From an uncultured Eubacteriales bacterium (lineage in GTDB: Bacteria > Bacillota > Clostridia > Christensenellales > Borkfalkiaceae), in contig USHO01000037.1 of assembly GCA_900554485.1 (NCBI GenBank), positions 1 to 9,629 on the forward strand: DNA of 9,629 nt. The letters run 5' to 3'. The notes under the pieces were generated by a model. The model worked only from the letters and a program-made list of their open reading frames with translations. It ran no database searches and was not told the origin of the DNA. This document shows positions 1 through 6,237 of this stretch, piece by piece; within the stretch, counting starts at the first letter, position 1, and each line of letters starts with the position of its first letter. The translations under genes were made by a program, and so were the position numbers.

Positions 1-28
1 AAGCGCGAAAATAGCGGCGTTTTGGCAA

Positions 29-45
29 GGTTCGTTTTATTCTTG
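29..45 (+). repeat. 17-bp direct repeat, copy 1
   Basis: GGTTCGTTTTATTCTTG is identical to positions 2264-2280, where it forms the 3' arm and tail of a terminator hairpin. Here the 5' arm of that hairpin is absent, and the repeat lies just before the point where InlB-repeat coding sense begins. The two copies bracket the phosphatase gene. Confidence 0.55.
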
Positions 46-107
46 GCTGGCATACCATAACGTACGATTTTGACGGCGGAACGATCGACGACGAGAAACT
101 TGCCGAA

Positions 108-2081
108 ATGCCGACCGAATATAAAAATACCGACGACGACATTTATATCTCGTTAAGACCATACAAAAGAAGATTCATATTCAAAGGGTGGTCGGTTGCC
201 GACGAAAAACCAATGAAGAACTATAAGATAACGAGCGGAACGGAAGGAAACCTGATCCTCGTCGCGTGTTATGAAACGGATAAGAGCGTTTTTTACGATG
301 GCGCCGAAATCGACGTATTGCCACGCATAGTGTCGGGATATTTAGCGGCAACGAACAAGGCGGAATATCTCTATAAAAACAGCGGGGCATCCGGCGACGA
401 AGTAAAGAGTGTGAATATATCATGGATAAAAACGGGGTCGTCGTACTATAATTTCGAACTTTCGACCGATGAAAATTTTGAAAATACGATATATTCGCAA
501 GAATGTTTAACCAAGACTTCTCTTAACTTGTATAACCTTGTTCCCGATACGTATTATTATCGCGTATCCGACAGAACGGGCGAACCGATAAAAGACGATT
601 CTTTTAAGATAGCAAGCGATATAAGAACGATTTATTGCGGAAACGTCAAAAACGTAAGAGACATGGGTGGCAGAGTGACTGCCGACGGCAAGATAAAGTA
701 CGGTCTTATTTACCGCACGCCCGAAATAGCGGGAGCGGATGATATGGCAAAAAAAACACTCGTAGACGAACTCGGCGTAAAAACCGAAATAGATTTACGT
801 TTTGAAAGTACGACCGATTCCATAAGCAACAAGATAACGAAGTATAAACTCGGTATTTTGCAGTGGGATTATATATTCCCCGAACTGAACGTCTCAAGGC
901 CGACCGAAACGCAAGCGATAAAGAATCTCAAAACAATTTTTGAACTCTTTGCCGTTAAACGAAATTATCCGATAGTATTTCACTGTTCGGCAGGCGCGGA
1001 CAGAACGGGTACGATAGCGTTCTTGCTAAACGGACTTTTGGGTGCGTCGTACGAAGATTTAGCCGAAGACTTTGAAATCACTTCGTTTTATTACGGCGGA
1101 AGATGGCGTTCGAACATAACGCCAACCGACGGCAGGTGCGCGTTCGACGAAAGCGGAGTTATGCAGGATAATACCGATAACCTTATAGCGTTCGACAGGG
1201 CGTATAAGCACATAATGGCGACGTATAAAACGGATAGCGGGACTTTATCCGACGCAATAGCAAACTATCTTAAAACCGTAGTCGGGCTTACCGATTACGA
1301 TATCTATTCGATTAAACATCTGATGCTTGGGTCGTCCGAAAACTCCTATGGTGCGCACAAGTACGGCGATTGGGAAATCGTAAAAACGGGCAGTTGCATT
1401 GAAAACGGCGAAAAACGCAGATATTGCGGTTGCGGACTATACGAATCGGAAGTGATTGAAACTATCGGCAGTCACGTTTACGGCGAATGGGAAGTGGTTG
1501 CAGACGCCACTACGGAACACAGCGGACTGCGTAAAAGATATTGCGCCTGCGGCGACGAGCAAAGCGAGCCGATACCGAAACTTACCAAAACAGTCTACGA
1601 TTTTAACGGTACGGATATAAACGCAGATGTTACGACCGACGGGATTAAACCGTTTAAGGCAAGCAAGGTTACGGATCTTTCGTCTGTGCCGGGCGGGTAC
1701 AACGGCGATGTGTATTCGAAAAGCAGTAATAATCTCGTATGCATAGGAATATGTTTAGGCGATAAAGAATATAACCTCGACGATCTGCTCGAAATGAAGA
1801 TAAAACTTATGGTTGTAAGTGATAAGAAAATGCCGAAGGGAAACGTCAGGATTTACGACGATACGAACAATAAGATTTACGGCGATAAGAATTTCGACAG
1901 CGATTTTTCGGGCGTATACGGCGAATGGATTGAAATCGATTTGTTGCCGCTATTGAAGGAGTCCGTCGCTATGACGGATACTCTTACGGAAAACGGTGTT
2001 CTGAAAAATTTTTCTCTGGTTATCAGGACCGGCGTAGATGCGACGGTGTACTTTGATCAACTTACCGTGATATCGAAATAA
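108..2081 (+). CDS. multidomain tyrosine/dual-specificity phosphatase-like protein, 5' end broken
   Basis: The core is a Y_phosphatase3-type (PF13350-like) domain at about residues 175-410. It opens with NVRDMGG (179-188 region) and carries the catalytic P-loop HCSAGADRTG at 292-301, with Cys293 the nucleophile and Arg299 the phosphate binder, so it should be active on phosphoesters. Before it are the end of an InlB-type B repeat (to about residue 60, ending F-KGW) and a fibronectin-III-like sandwich (about 75-170). After it come two 39-residue H-YG-W...YCxCG repeats starting at His417 and His456, then a beta-rich, carbohydrate-binding-like domain (500-657). Such domain strings are typical of secreted or surface proteins of Clostridia. 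Coding sense clearly continues upstream of the ATG (positions 45-107 read as the repeat start, TITYDFDGG), but the frame is closed by a TAG at 12-14 and has no ATG, GTG or TTG before 108. No signal peptide or sortase motif is seen. The gene is either 5'-truncated or frameshifted just outside the window. Confidence 0.8.
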   Translation: MPTEYKNTDDDIYISLRPYKRRFIFKGWSVADEKPMKNYKITSGTEGNLILVACYETDKSVFYDGAEIDVLPRIVSGYLAATNKAEYLYKNSGASGDEVKSVNISWIKTGSSYYNFELSTDENFENTIYSQECLTKTSLNLYNLVPDTYYYRVSDRTGEPIKDDSFKIASDIRTIYCGNVKNVRDMGGRVTADGKIKYGLIYRTPEIAGADDMAKKTLVDELGVKTEIDLRFESTTDSISNKITKYKLGILQWDYIFPELNVSRPTETQAIKNLKTIFELFAVKRNYPIVFHCSAGADRTGTIAFLLNGLLGASYEDLAEDFEITSFYYGGRWRSNITPTDGRCAFDESGVMQDNTDNLIAFDRAYKHIMATYKTDSGTLSDAIANYLKTVVGLTDYDIYSIKHLMLGSSENSYGAHKYGDWEIVKTGSCIENGEKRRYCGCGLYESEVIETIGSHVYGEWEVVADATTEHSGLRKRYCACGDEQSEPIPKLTKTVYDFNGTDINADVTTDGIKPFKASKVTDLSSVPGGYNGDVYSKSSNNLVCIGICLGDKEYNLDDLLEMKIKLMVVSDKKMPKGNVRIYDDTNNKIYGDKNFDSDFSGVYGEWIEIDLLPLLKESVAMTDTLTENGVLKNFSLVIRTGVDATVYFDQLTVISK

Positions 2082-2147
2082 AATTCAGAAGATATAGAAA
2101 ATTCGGGCGTATACGACGAAATCGATAAAAAGTCGGTAGCATAAATT

Positions 2148-2184
2148 AAAGGGCGATAAAATATCTCGTCCTTTATCTTTGCTT
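2148..2184 (+). terminator. rho-independent terminator of the phosphatase gene
   Basis: AAAGGGCGA (2148-2156) pairs with TCGTCCTTT (2166-2174) through nine pairs including one G-U. The loop is 9 nt and the tail is AT-rich (ATCTTTGCTT). It lies 67 bases after the stop codon of the phosphatase gene. Confidence 0.65.
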
Positions 2185-2235
2185 ATTCTACTTATTCTAA
2201 ATTTAACACTTAAACCTAAATAATCTCTTGTATAA

Positions 2236-2280
2236 AATAAAACGAACTCAAGATTTTCTCTCGGGTTCGTTTTATTCTTG
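2236..2280. terminator. bidirectional terminator hairpin
   Basis: AATAAAACGAAC (2236-2247) is the perfect reverse complement of GTTCGTTTTATT (2265-2276). The pairing extends inward by a T-G and a C-G pair to give a 14-bp stem. T-rich sequence follows on the + strand and also on the - strand, so it could serve the phosphatase gene or a former - strand transcript from the tRNA-like fragment at 2326-2355. Confidence 0.65.
2264..2280 (+). repeat. 17-bp direct repeat, copy 2 (terminator arm)
   Basis: Second exact copy of the 17-mer at 29-45. It makes up the 3' arm and start of the U-rich tail of the terminator at 2236-2280. Confidence 0.55.
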
Positions 2281-2325
2281 TTTGTCAATGACGAACAAAA
2301 AGGAGCGTCTTTTTAAGCCGAAAAC

Positions 2326-2355
2326 AGGGTAGGCGTCCACGGGGATTTGAACCTC
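2326..2355 (-). other. isolated tRNA T-arm-like fragment
   Basis: Read on the - strand, this stretch contains GAGGTTCAAATCC (2355-2343), a canonical T-stem and T-loop core, followed by an acceptor-like 3' strand. The same 13 bases occur in tRNA-Leu at 6252-6264 in the same orientation. No D-arm, anticodon arm or matching 5' acceptor strand can be found within the next 90 bases, so this is not a complete tRNA. It may be a decayed tRNA or the residue of an integration site. Identity limited to the conserved T-arm cannot separate these. Confidence 0.45.
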
Positions 2356-2392
2356 AAACATATAAAACATTGGAATGGGCGGCGGAGAACTA

Positions 2393-2421
2393 TTGAAAAA
2401 AGTGGAGGAATATGGTATAAT
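2393..2421 (+). promoter_or_regulatory. sigma-A promoter of the SUFU operon
   Basis: TTGAAA (2393-2398), a 17-bp spacer and TATAAT (2416-2421), with a TG extended -10 at 2414. Transcription should start near 2428. That is downstream of the upstream ATG at 2375, which helps place the SUFU start codon at 2450. Confidence 0.75.
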
Positions 2422-2449
2422 AATAAAAACAAACAACGGGTATTGGTTT

Positions 2450-3100
2450 ATGGAAAGTAAACGACATCAAAAATTATATGAGCATTATAAAACCGTTTTC
2501 GGCGAAGAGCCGATTTTCAGTCTGAAACTGAAAAAGAACGTTCTGCCGACGGATATGAAGCCGATAACGACGCTTGTTTTCAAACCGACGGACGAAATGC
2601 CGTTTTGGAAACTGTGTACCATCGGCGCAAGCGATTATCTGATGCCCGAGCGTGAAATTGGTTGGGGAAGAAAAGCCAACCGCCGCAACGAGTATATGAT
2701 GCTTATTTCGCCCGACGTCGATATTCGTAATCCTTCGGACGACGAAGACGCGCCGACGGACTGGCTATCGTTAAACTCGCTTCTTTGGGCAACTGCGGAA
2801 TATGCATTCAACGAAAAAGATAACATAACCGTTTCGGACACGCTCGATATGGGAATCGACGGGAAATACTGCGGCGCGGTGCTGTTGTTGCCCGAAATAT
2901 TCAAAACGCCGAAAATCGTAAAATGCTACGTTTCCGAGCATAAATACATCAGTATATTTCAGGTAATGCCGATAACGAGAGAGTTGCTTACAAAGAAACT
3001 CAGGAAGAAAGCCAACGGTATTTATTGGCTTATGGAGCAGTTCTATACGCACGACGACGATTACAAACTTATATCGTCCAAACCGTTCGCAACGTTATAA
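2450..3100 (+). CDS. SUFU (suppressor of fused) domain protein, candidate immunity protein
   Basis: A 216-residue soluble protein with no signal peptide or membrane segment. Almost its whole length matches the SUFU family (PF05076). The domain starts with HQKLYEHYKTVFGEEP, runs through the WKLCTIGASDYLMP and YMMLISP blocks, and closes with VLLLPEIF and IFQVMPIT. In bacteria this fold is best known as an immunity protein that neutralises the toxin domain of polymorphic secreted toxins; no enzymatic role is known. The open frame extends back to an ATG at 2375 with no ribosome site, but the near-consensus promoter lies inside that extension, so ATG 2450 is preferred. Its own ribosome site is weak (GGG at 2438-2440) and the leader would be about 22 nt. 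The last 62 bp are duplicated at 3612-3673. It heads a four-gene operon whose other members are also small cytosolic proteins. The immunity role is inferred, since no toxin gene is in the window. Confidence 0.85.
   Translation: MESKRHQKLYEHYKTVFGEEPIFSLKLKKNVLPTDMKPITTLVFKPTDEMPFWKLCTIGASDYLMPEREIGWGRKANRRNEYMMLISPDVDIRNPSDDEDAPTDWLSLNSLLWATAEYAFNEKDNITVSDTLDMGIDGKYCGAVLLLPEIFKTPKIVKCYVSEHKYISIFQVMPITRELLTKKLRKKANGIYWLMEQFYTHDDDYKLISSKPFATL
3038..3099 (+). repeat. 62-bp direct repeat, copy 1 (SUFU 3' end)
   Basis: Coding sequence for the C-terminal end QFYTHDDDYKL... of the SUFU protein. It matches 3612-3673 in 59 of 62 positions. Similarity begins at the CAG codon and stops at the termination codon; the leaders after the two copies differ. 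Confidence 0.95.
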
Positions 3101-3126
3101 AACTCAATGGAGCGCGAGGGCGTAAT

Positions 3127-3609
3127 ATGTCAAACACTATTTCAATAGATGAACTGATAGAACAAGAATATGAGCAACAATATTTTGAAGAGTGCAAATT
3201 TATATGGCAAAACTTTGTTCCCAAAAGTGGACAAGCCCGAAATTTGCAAGGAGAATTGTTGCGAGAAATCGAGAATATTCGTTGTGAGGCACAAGATAAC
3301 GGAAATGTTAATTGGGACGACGATCTTACTTATTTTTGTGAATTTATAAAGCAATCATTGATTGAACAACCGATTTTTTCTGAACCCGAAAAAGAAAAAA
3401 TATGTGTCATAATGAATTATCTCAAAGAATGCGGAGTATACGCTCAAAGATTCAACGATGGTAAAATTTCTGATAACGATGTTCTTCCTGAAAAACTTGC
3501 GTATACAAAAGACAACCTTTACGATATTATTTGCGATTTTATAGGTAGATTACAAAATAAGCACCCTGAACCTATTAAATACAGCATAAATAATTCAATA
3601 AAGAGATAA
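3127..3609 (+). CDS. AT-rich small acidic protein, possible immunity protein
   Basis: A 160-residue, probably all-alpha, cytosolic protein. Its blocks are KSGQARNLQGELLREIE (about residues 36-52), NGNVNWDDDLTYFCEFI and a C-terminal helical tail ending NSIKR. The GQA..QGELLR.IE...EA..NGN.NW pattern resembles a family of small proteins seen near contact-toxin immunity genes; I cannot name the family with confidence. ATG 3127 is chosen because it follows GAGGG with a 6-nt gap and sits 26 nt after the SUFU stop. The longer frame back to 3025 only overlaps SUFU. Sampled 60-base lines of this gene are about 27-37% G+C, against 44-55% in sampled lines of the Sel1 gene, and it uses many A/T-ending codons. 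It is bracketed by the two copies of the SUFU tail. Together these suggest recent acquisition. Confidence 0.8.
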   Translation: MSNTISIDELIEQEYEQQYFEECKFIWQNFVPKSGQARNLQGELLREIENIRCEAQDNGNVNWDDDLTYFCEFIKQSLIEQPIFSEPEKEKICVIMNYLKECGVYAQRFNDGKISDNDVLPEKLAYTKDNLYDIICDFIGRLQNKHPEPIKYSINNSIKR

Positions 3610-3611
3610 TA

Positions 3612-3673
3612 CAGTTTTACACGCACGACGACGATTACAAACTTATATCGTCCAAACCGTTTGCAACGTTATA
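3612..3673 (+). pseudogene. 3' remnant of a second SUFU gene (repeat copy 2)
   Basis: Read in frame, it encodes 20 codons identical in protein to the SUFU C-terminus (QFYTHDDDYKL...FATL) followed by a TAG stop. It differs from copy 1 at three bases, all third codon positions and all silent (TTC/TTT, TAT/TAC, TTC/TTT). It begins 2 nt after the stop codon of the preceding gene and has no start of its own. This is best read as the tail of a former tandem SUFU paralog whose body was replaced. Confidence 0.85.
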
Positions 3674-3689
3674 GACGTAGGAGTATAAT

Positions 3690-4307
3690 ATGGAAAAACC
3701 GACCGAAGAATATTTACAGGAACTGATATCAAACGCACGAAAAAAATTCGATGAGTTTTCATATTGTTTTGCGGATATTCCAAACGCAAAAATAACATAT
3801 GTGAACACACAAAAGAGAAACCTGACGGGGATGACAAAAGGGCTTCGCGGACTTGCAGAAATGAAAGCGCATAATACGAAAGAATCATTGAAAATCAGTC
3901 CGAACTCCAAAAATTACAATAAGTTTTATAGGTCGGGCGAAAAAGTGATAAAAGTCGAGTGTTTCGTAGGCGGGCATAACGATTTGGACGTGATATACGT
4001 CGCGCAATACGACGGTGAACGACGCTATCTTTTCCCTTTTTTTGAGGATAAGAGCAAAGCCATCGGATATCCGATTCTCGTGACGAATTTTGAAAATGGT
4101 AAAGTCACCGAAGAATACAGAGTGGACGGAAATAAGATTCTTTATGAAAAGTATGATTATTCCTTAAAAGACACGGTCGGATATTATTGCATAAACTTTG
4201 TTCCGACGGGAATTCGTCCGGTTTTGGGCGAAGAAGAAGGATATTTTAACATAAATTCGCTTGAATACAGACAGACGAAAAACGAAGTCTGGTGTCAAAA
4301 ACAATAA
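3690..4307 (+). CDS. unrecognised 205-aa cytosolic protein in immunity-like operon
   Basis: I do not recognise the family. The protein is soluble and charged. It has an N-terminal helix (MEKPTEEYLQELISNARKKF), a basic middle with an LTGMTKGLRGLAEMKAHN stretch (about 45-63), then a beta-rich C-terminal half (ECFVGGHNDLDVIYVAQYDG, RYLFPFF, YCINFVPTGIRPVLGEEEG). There is no signal peptide and there are no transmembrane segments. The start is supported by TAGGAG at 3678-3683 and a 6-nt gap. It follows the SUFU-tail remnant by 16 nt and precedes the Sel1-repeat gene by 10 nt, so it should be co-transcribed with both. Size and position fit an immunity protein, but that rests only on context. Confidence 0.75.
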   Translation: MEKPTEEYLQELISNARKKFDEFSYCFADIPNAKITYVNTQKRNLTGMTKGLRGLAEMKAHNTKESLKISPNSKNYNKFYRSGEKVIKVECFVGGHNDLDVIYVAQYDGERRYLFPFFEDKSKAIGYPILVTNFENGKVTEEYRVDGNKILYEKYDYSLKDTVGYYCINFVPTGIRPVLGEEEGYFNINSLEYRQTKNEVWCQKQ

Positions 4308-4317
4308 AGGTAAAACT

Positions 4318-5901
4318 ATGGAAAAAGTTTACGAGAAAATTCAAAAGTATAAGAAACTGGCGGCGAAAAAACCGAAATACTACGTTTCTATCGGCGATTT
4401 ATATTCCGATGACGGCGATTTCAAAACCGCAACGATTTACTATCAAAAAGCCGTCGACAACGGCGTTTTGGCATATACTGTTCTTGGCGACACTTGGGGC
4501 TACCGCTCTCAATACAAAAAAGCATTCGACGTTTATACGGAGGGCGCAAACAAAGGCGAAGCGGAGTGTTTTGCCCGTCTCGGATTTTGCTATGAAACCG
4601 GTTATGTAAAAATCGATATTCAAAAAGCAATCGAGTGTTACGCCAAAGCCTCCGATTTGGGTGTGGCGGCAGCGGCAAGATCTCTCGGCGATTTGTATTA
4701 TTTCAATACGCCGATTGAAGATTCCGAGATCGAAAACGTCAAAAACGCGCTGAAATACTACGAGCGTGCTTTTTATCTCGGAGATATAGAGGTTGCAAAA
4801 AAGATAGGCTTCATATACTTAAACAACGAGGAACTAAAAGACGTTCCCAAAGCCATAGAGTGGTACGAAAAGGGATTGAGCCTCGGCGAATACTCGCTTA
4901 ATTTCGATTTGGCGTATGTATATCTGAACGACAGGTTTGTTCCGCACGACTACAAAAAAGGTTTGAAATATCTTTTGGACGGCGTTCACCACAACGATCC
5001 CGAAAGCCTTTATATGTACGCAAGAGTTCGCGAAACGGGTATGTATAAGGTAGAACCCGACAAAAAGGCATATATTTATTATCTTAAAAAAGCGGCGGCA
5101 CTCGGACAAGACGACGCTCTTCTCGATTTAGGGTATTACTATTACAAAAAAGGCAAGTATGACGACACGCTCGATTGTTTTGCACAGTGCGATTTGGATT
5201 ATGTCGGCGTTTATTGGTGTATGGCGACGATTTACGAAACCAAAAAAGCCGATTACAAAAATGCGCTGTTTTATTATCAGATGGCAATGGAAATGGACTT
5301 TCCGGATGCAATCGAACGAATGGCGGAAGCGTATCTCGGCGACGAACTCGGGCTTGAAAAGGATGAGAAAACCGCCCTTAAACTTTTCAAACGAGCCGCG
5401 AAACTCGGCAACGCCGCCGCGCAGTATAATCTCGGTATGGCGTACGCTTGCGGATATTACGGCGTAACACCCGATAAAGATAAGGCACTTCATTGGCTGA
5501 AACAGAGCGTTAAAGGCGAAAATCCGTCGGCGTGCCTGCAAATGGGGCTTTATTACTACTACACCGTCAAAACCGAAGAGGCTTATAAAAAAGCCTTTGA
5601 ATTATTTACCGACGCATACAATCTCGGCGAGAACGAGGCGATTATCAATATCGGACTTTGCTATCTTCAAGGCAACGGCGTGAAAGAAGACAAAAAAGAA
5701 GCGGTTAAGTGTTTTAGGACTGCTGCTGAAAAGTACAGTTCGGGTGTTGCGTATCACAATCTCGGAATCTGTTATGAAAACGGTTTCGGCGTGCGAAAAG
5801 ATTACAAGAAAGCAATCGAAATGTATGGCAAGGCGGTAGAGAACGGCGAAAAAGCAGGTCTTGAAGCAATTAAAAACATTTATTTGGAGATGGGTAAATA
5901 A
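4318..5901 (+). CDS. Sel1-like (SLR/TPR) repeat protein
   Basis: A 527-residue protein built almost wholly of Sel1-type helical repeats, roughly a dozen. Each follows the pattern KA..YY.KA...G...A...LG..Y..G.GV..D, for example KAIECYAKASDLGVAAAARSL near residue 102 and KAIEMYGKAVENG near the end. The first and last repeats are close to the consensus and several in the middle are looser. Such solenoids bind partner proteins and have no catalytic residues. No signal peptide is present, so it should act in the cytosol. ATG 4318 follows AAAGG by 7 nt and lies 10 nt after the previous stop; the longer frame starting at TTG 4261 overlaps the preceding gene and was not used. It is the last gene of the SUFU operon and ends before a strong terminator. 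Sel1 proteins often accompany immunity genes, which makes a scaffold or adaptor role plausible but unproven. Confidence 0.9.
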   Translation: MEKVYEKIQKYKKLAAKKPKYYVSIGDLYSDDGDFKTATIYYQKAVDNGVLAYTVLGDTWGYRSQYKKAFDVYTEGANKGEAECFARLGFCYETGYVKIDIQKAIECYAKASDLGVAAAARSLGDLYYFNTPIEDSEIENVKNALKYYERAFYLGDIEVAKKIGFIYLNNEELKDVPKAIEWYEKGLSLGEYSLNFDLAYVYLNDRFVPHDYKKGLKYLLDGVHHNDPESLYMYARVRETGMYKVEPDKKAYIYYLKKAAALGQDDALLDLGYYYYKKGKYDDTLDCFAQCDLDYVGVYWCMATIYETKKADYKNALFYYQMAMEMDFPDAIERMAEAYLGDELGLEKDEKTALKLFKRAAKLGNAAAQYNLGMAYACGYYGVTPDKDKALHWLKQSVKGENPSACLQMGLYYYYTVKTEEAYKKAFELFTDAYNLGENEAIINIGLCYLQGNGVKEDKKEAVKCFRTAAEKYSSGVAYHNLGICYENGFGVRKDYKKAIEMYGKAVENGEKAGLEAIKNIYLEMGK

Positions 5902-5967
5902 AAGTTCAATACCATTAAAAAGTATTTCGAGTACGGAATAACAGTAAGAGAAACTTTATAAGCAAAC

Positions 5968-6006
5968 GACCGACTGCGTTCATAAGAGTGCGGTCGGTCA
6001 TTTTTT
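5968..6006 (+). terminator. strong terminator of the SUFU-Sel1 operon
   Basis: GACCGACTGC (5968-5977) pairs with GCGGTCGGTC (5990-5999), ten pairs including one G-U, with a 12-nt loop and then A plus six T (6001-6006). It lies 66 nt after the Sel1 stop codon. Confidence 0.9.
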
Positions 6007-6130
6007 CGTTGATTAAGACAGAAGAAATCATACGCTCCTTATCGTGCAAAAATCCTTTTTGTGCAATCGTTAAAGGCTTGAGGTTTTCCAAAGCGAGTGA
6101 AGAACAAATCCCTGCGGCGATATGCGAAGA
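6007..6130. other. intergenic stretch between converging terminators
   Basis: No credible gene is seen. Open frames on both strands here run through terminator hairpins or the tRNA and are judged spurious. The - strand has AAGGAG four bases before an ATG at 6031 (38 codons to 5915), but this frame crosses the operon terminator. An imperfect hairpin around TGCAAAAATCCTTTTTGTGCA-like sequence lies at about 6045-6067. The stretch may be a dispersed intergenic repeat. Confidence 0.4.
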
Positions 6131-6175
6131 AACAACAAAAAGGGTAAACTGCCACGAAAACGGCAATTTACCCTT
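6131..6175. terminator. second terminator downstream of tRNA-Leu, bidirectional
   Basis: AAGGGTAAACTGCC (6140-6153) pairs with GGCAATTTACCCTT (6162-6175), 13 of 14 positions, with an 8-nt loop. On the - strand it is followed by TTTTTGTTGTTT; on the + strand a shorter GTTTT follows. It probably backs up the tRNA terminator. Confidence 0.75.
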
Positions 6176-6183
6176 GTTTTACA

Positions 6184-6236
6184 TAGAAAAAGACACACGC
6201 GTCGGAGTTTTATACGCTCCTTTTGCGTGTGTCTTT
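6184..6236 (-). terminator. tRNA-Leu terminator
   Basis: AAAGACACACGC (6189-6200) and GCGTGTGTCTTT (6225-6236) form a perfect 12-bp stem. The loop contains a smaller GGAG/CTCC stem. On the - strand the hairpin begins 2 nt after the CCA end of tRNA-Leu and is followed by a T run. Confidence 0.88.
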
Positions 6237-6237
6237 A

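Noticed and set aside
2085..2288. 67-codon - strand open frame in the gap after the phosphatase gene
   Set aside because: It spans both terminators in an AT-rich gap and has no recognisable protein character.
2326..2415. A complete tRNA gene on the - strand
   Set aside because: Only the T-arm and a possible 3' acceptor strand are present; no paired 5' acceptor, D-arm or anticodon arm.
3025..3126. Upstream extension of the 160-aa gene
   Set aside because: It overlaps the SUFU gene end, lacks a ribosome site, and ATG 3127 has a good one.
4292..4609. 105-codon + strand frame overlapping the Sel1 gene start
   Set aside because: It is an out-of-frame shadow; the Sel1 frame has the repeat pattern and the ribosome site.
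4318..5901. Tandem DNA repeat or CRISPR-like array
   Set aside because: The repetition is at protein level (Sel1 motifs) with strongly diverged DNA; there are no regular identical repeats or spacers anywhere in the window.
5915..6166. 83-codon - strand open frame, with a Shine-Dalgarno-like AAGGAG before an internal ATG at 6031
   Set aside because: It crosses terminator hairpins at both ends, lies antisense to the operon terminator and shows no domain; at most it reflects a repeat.
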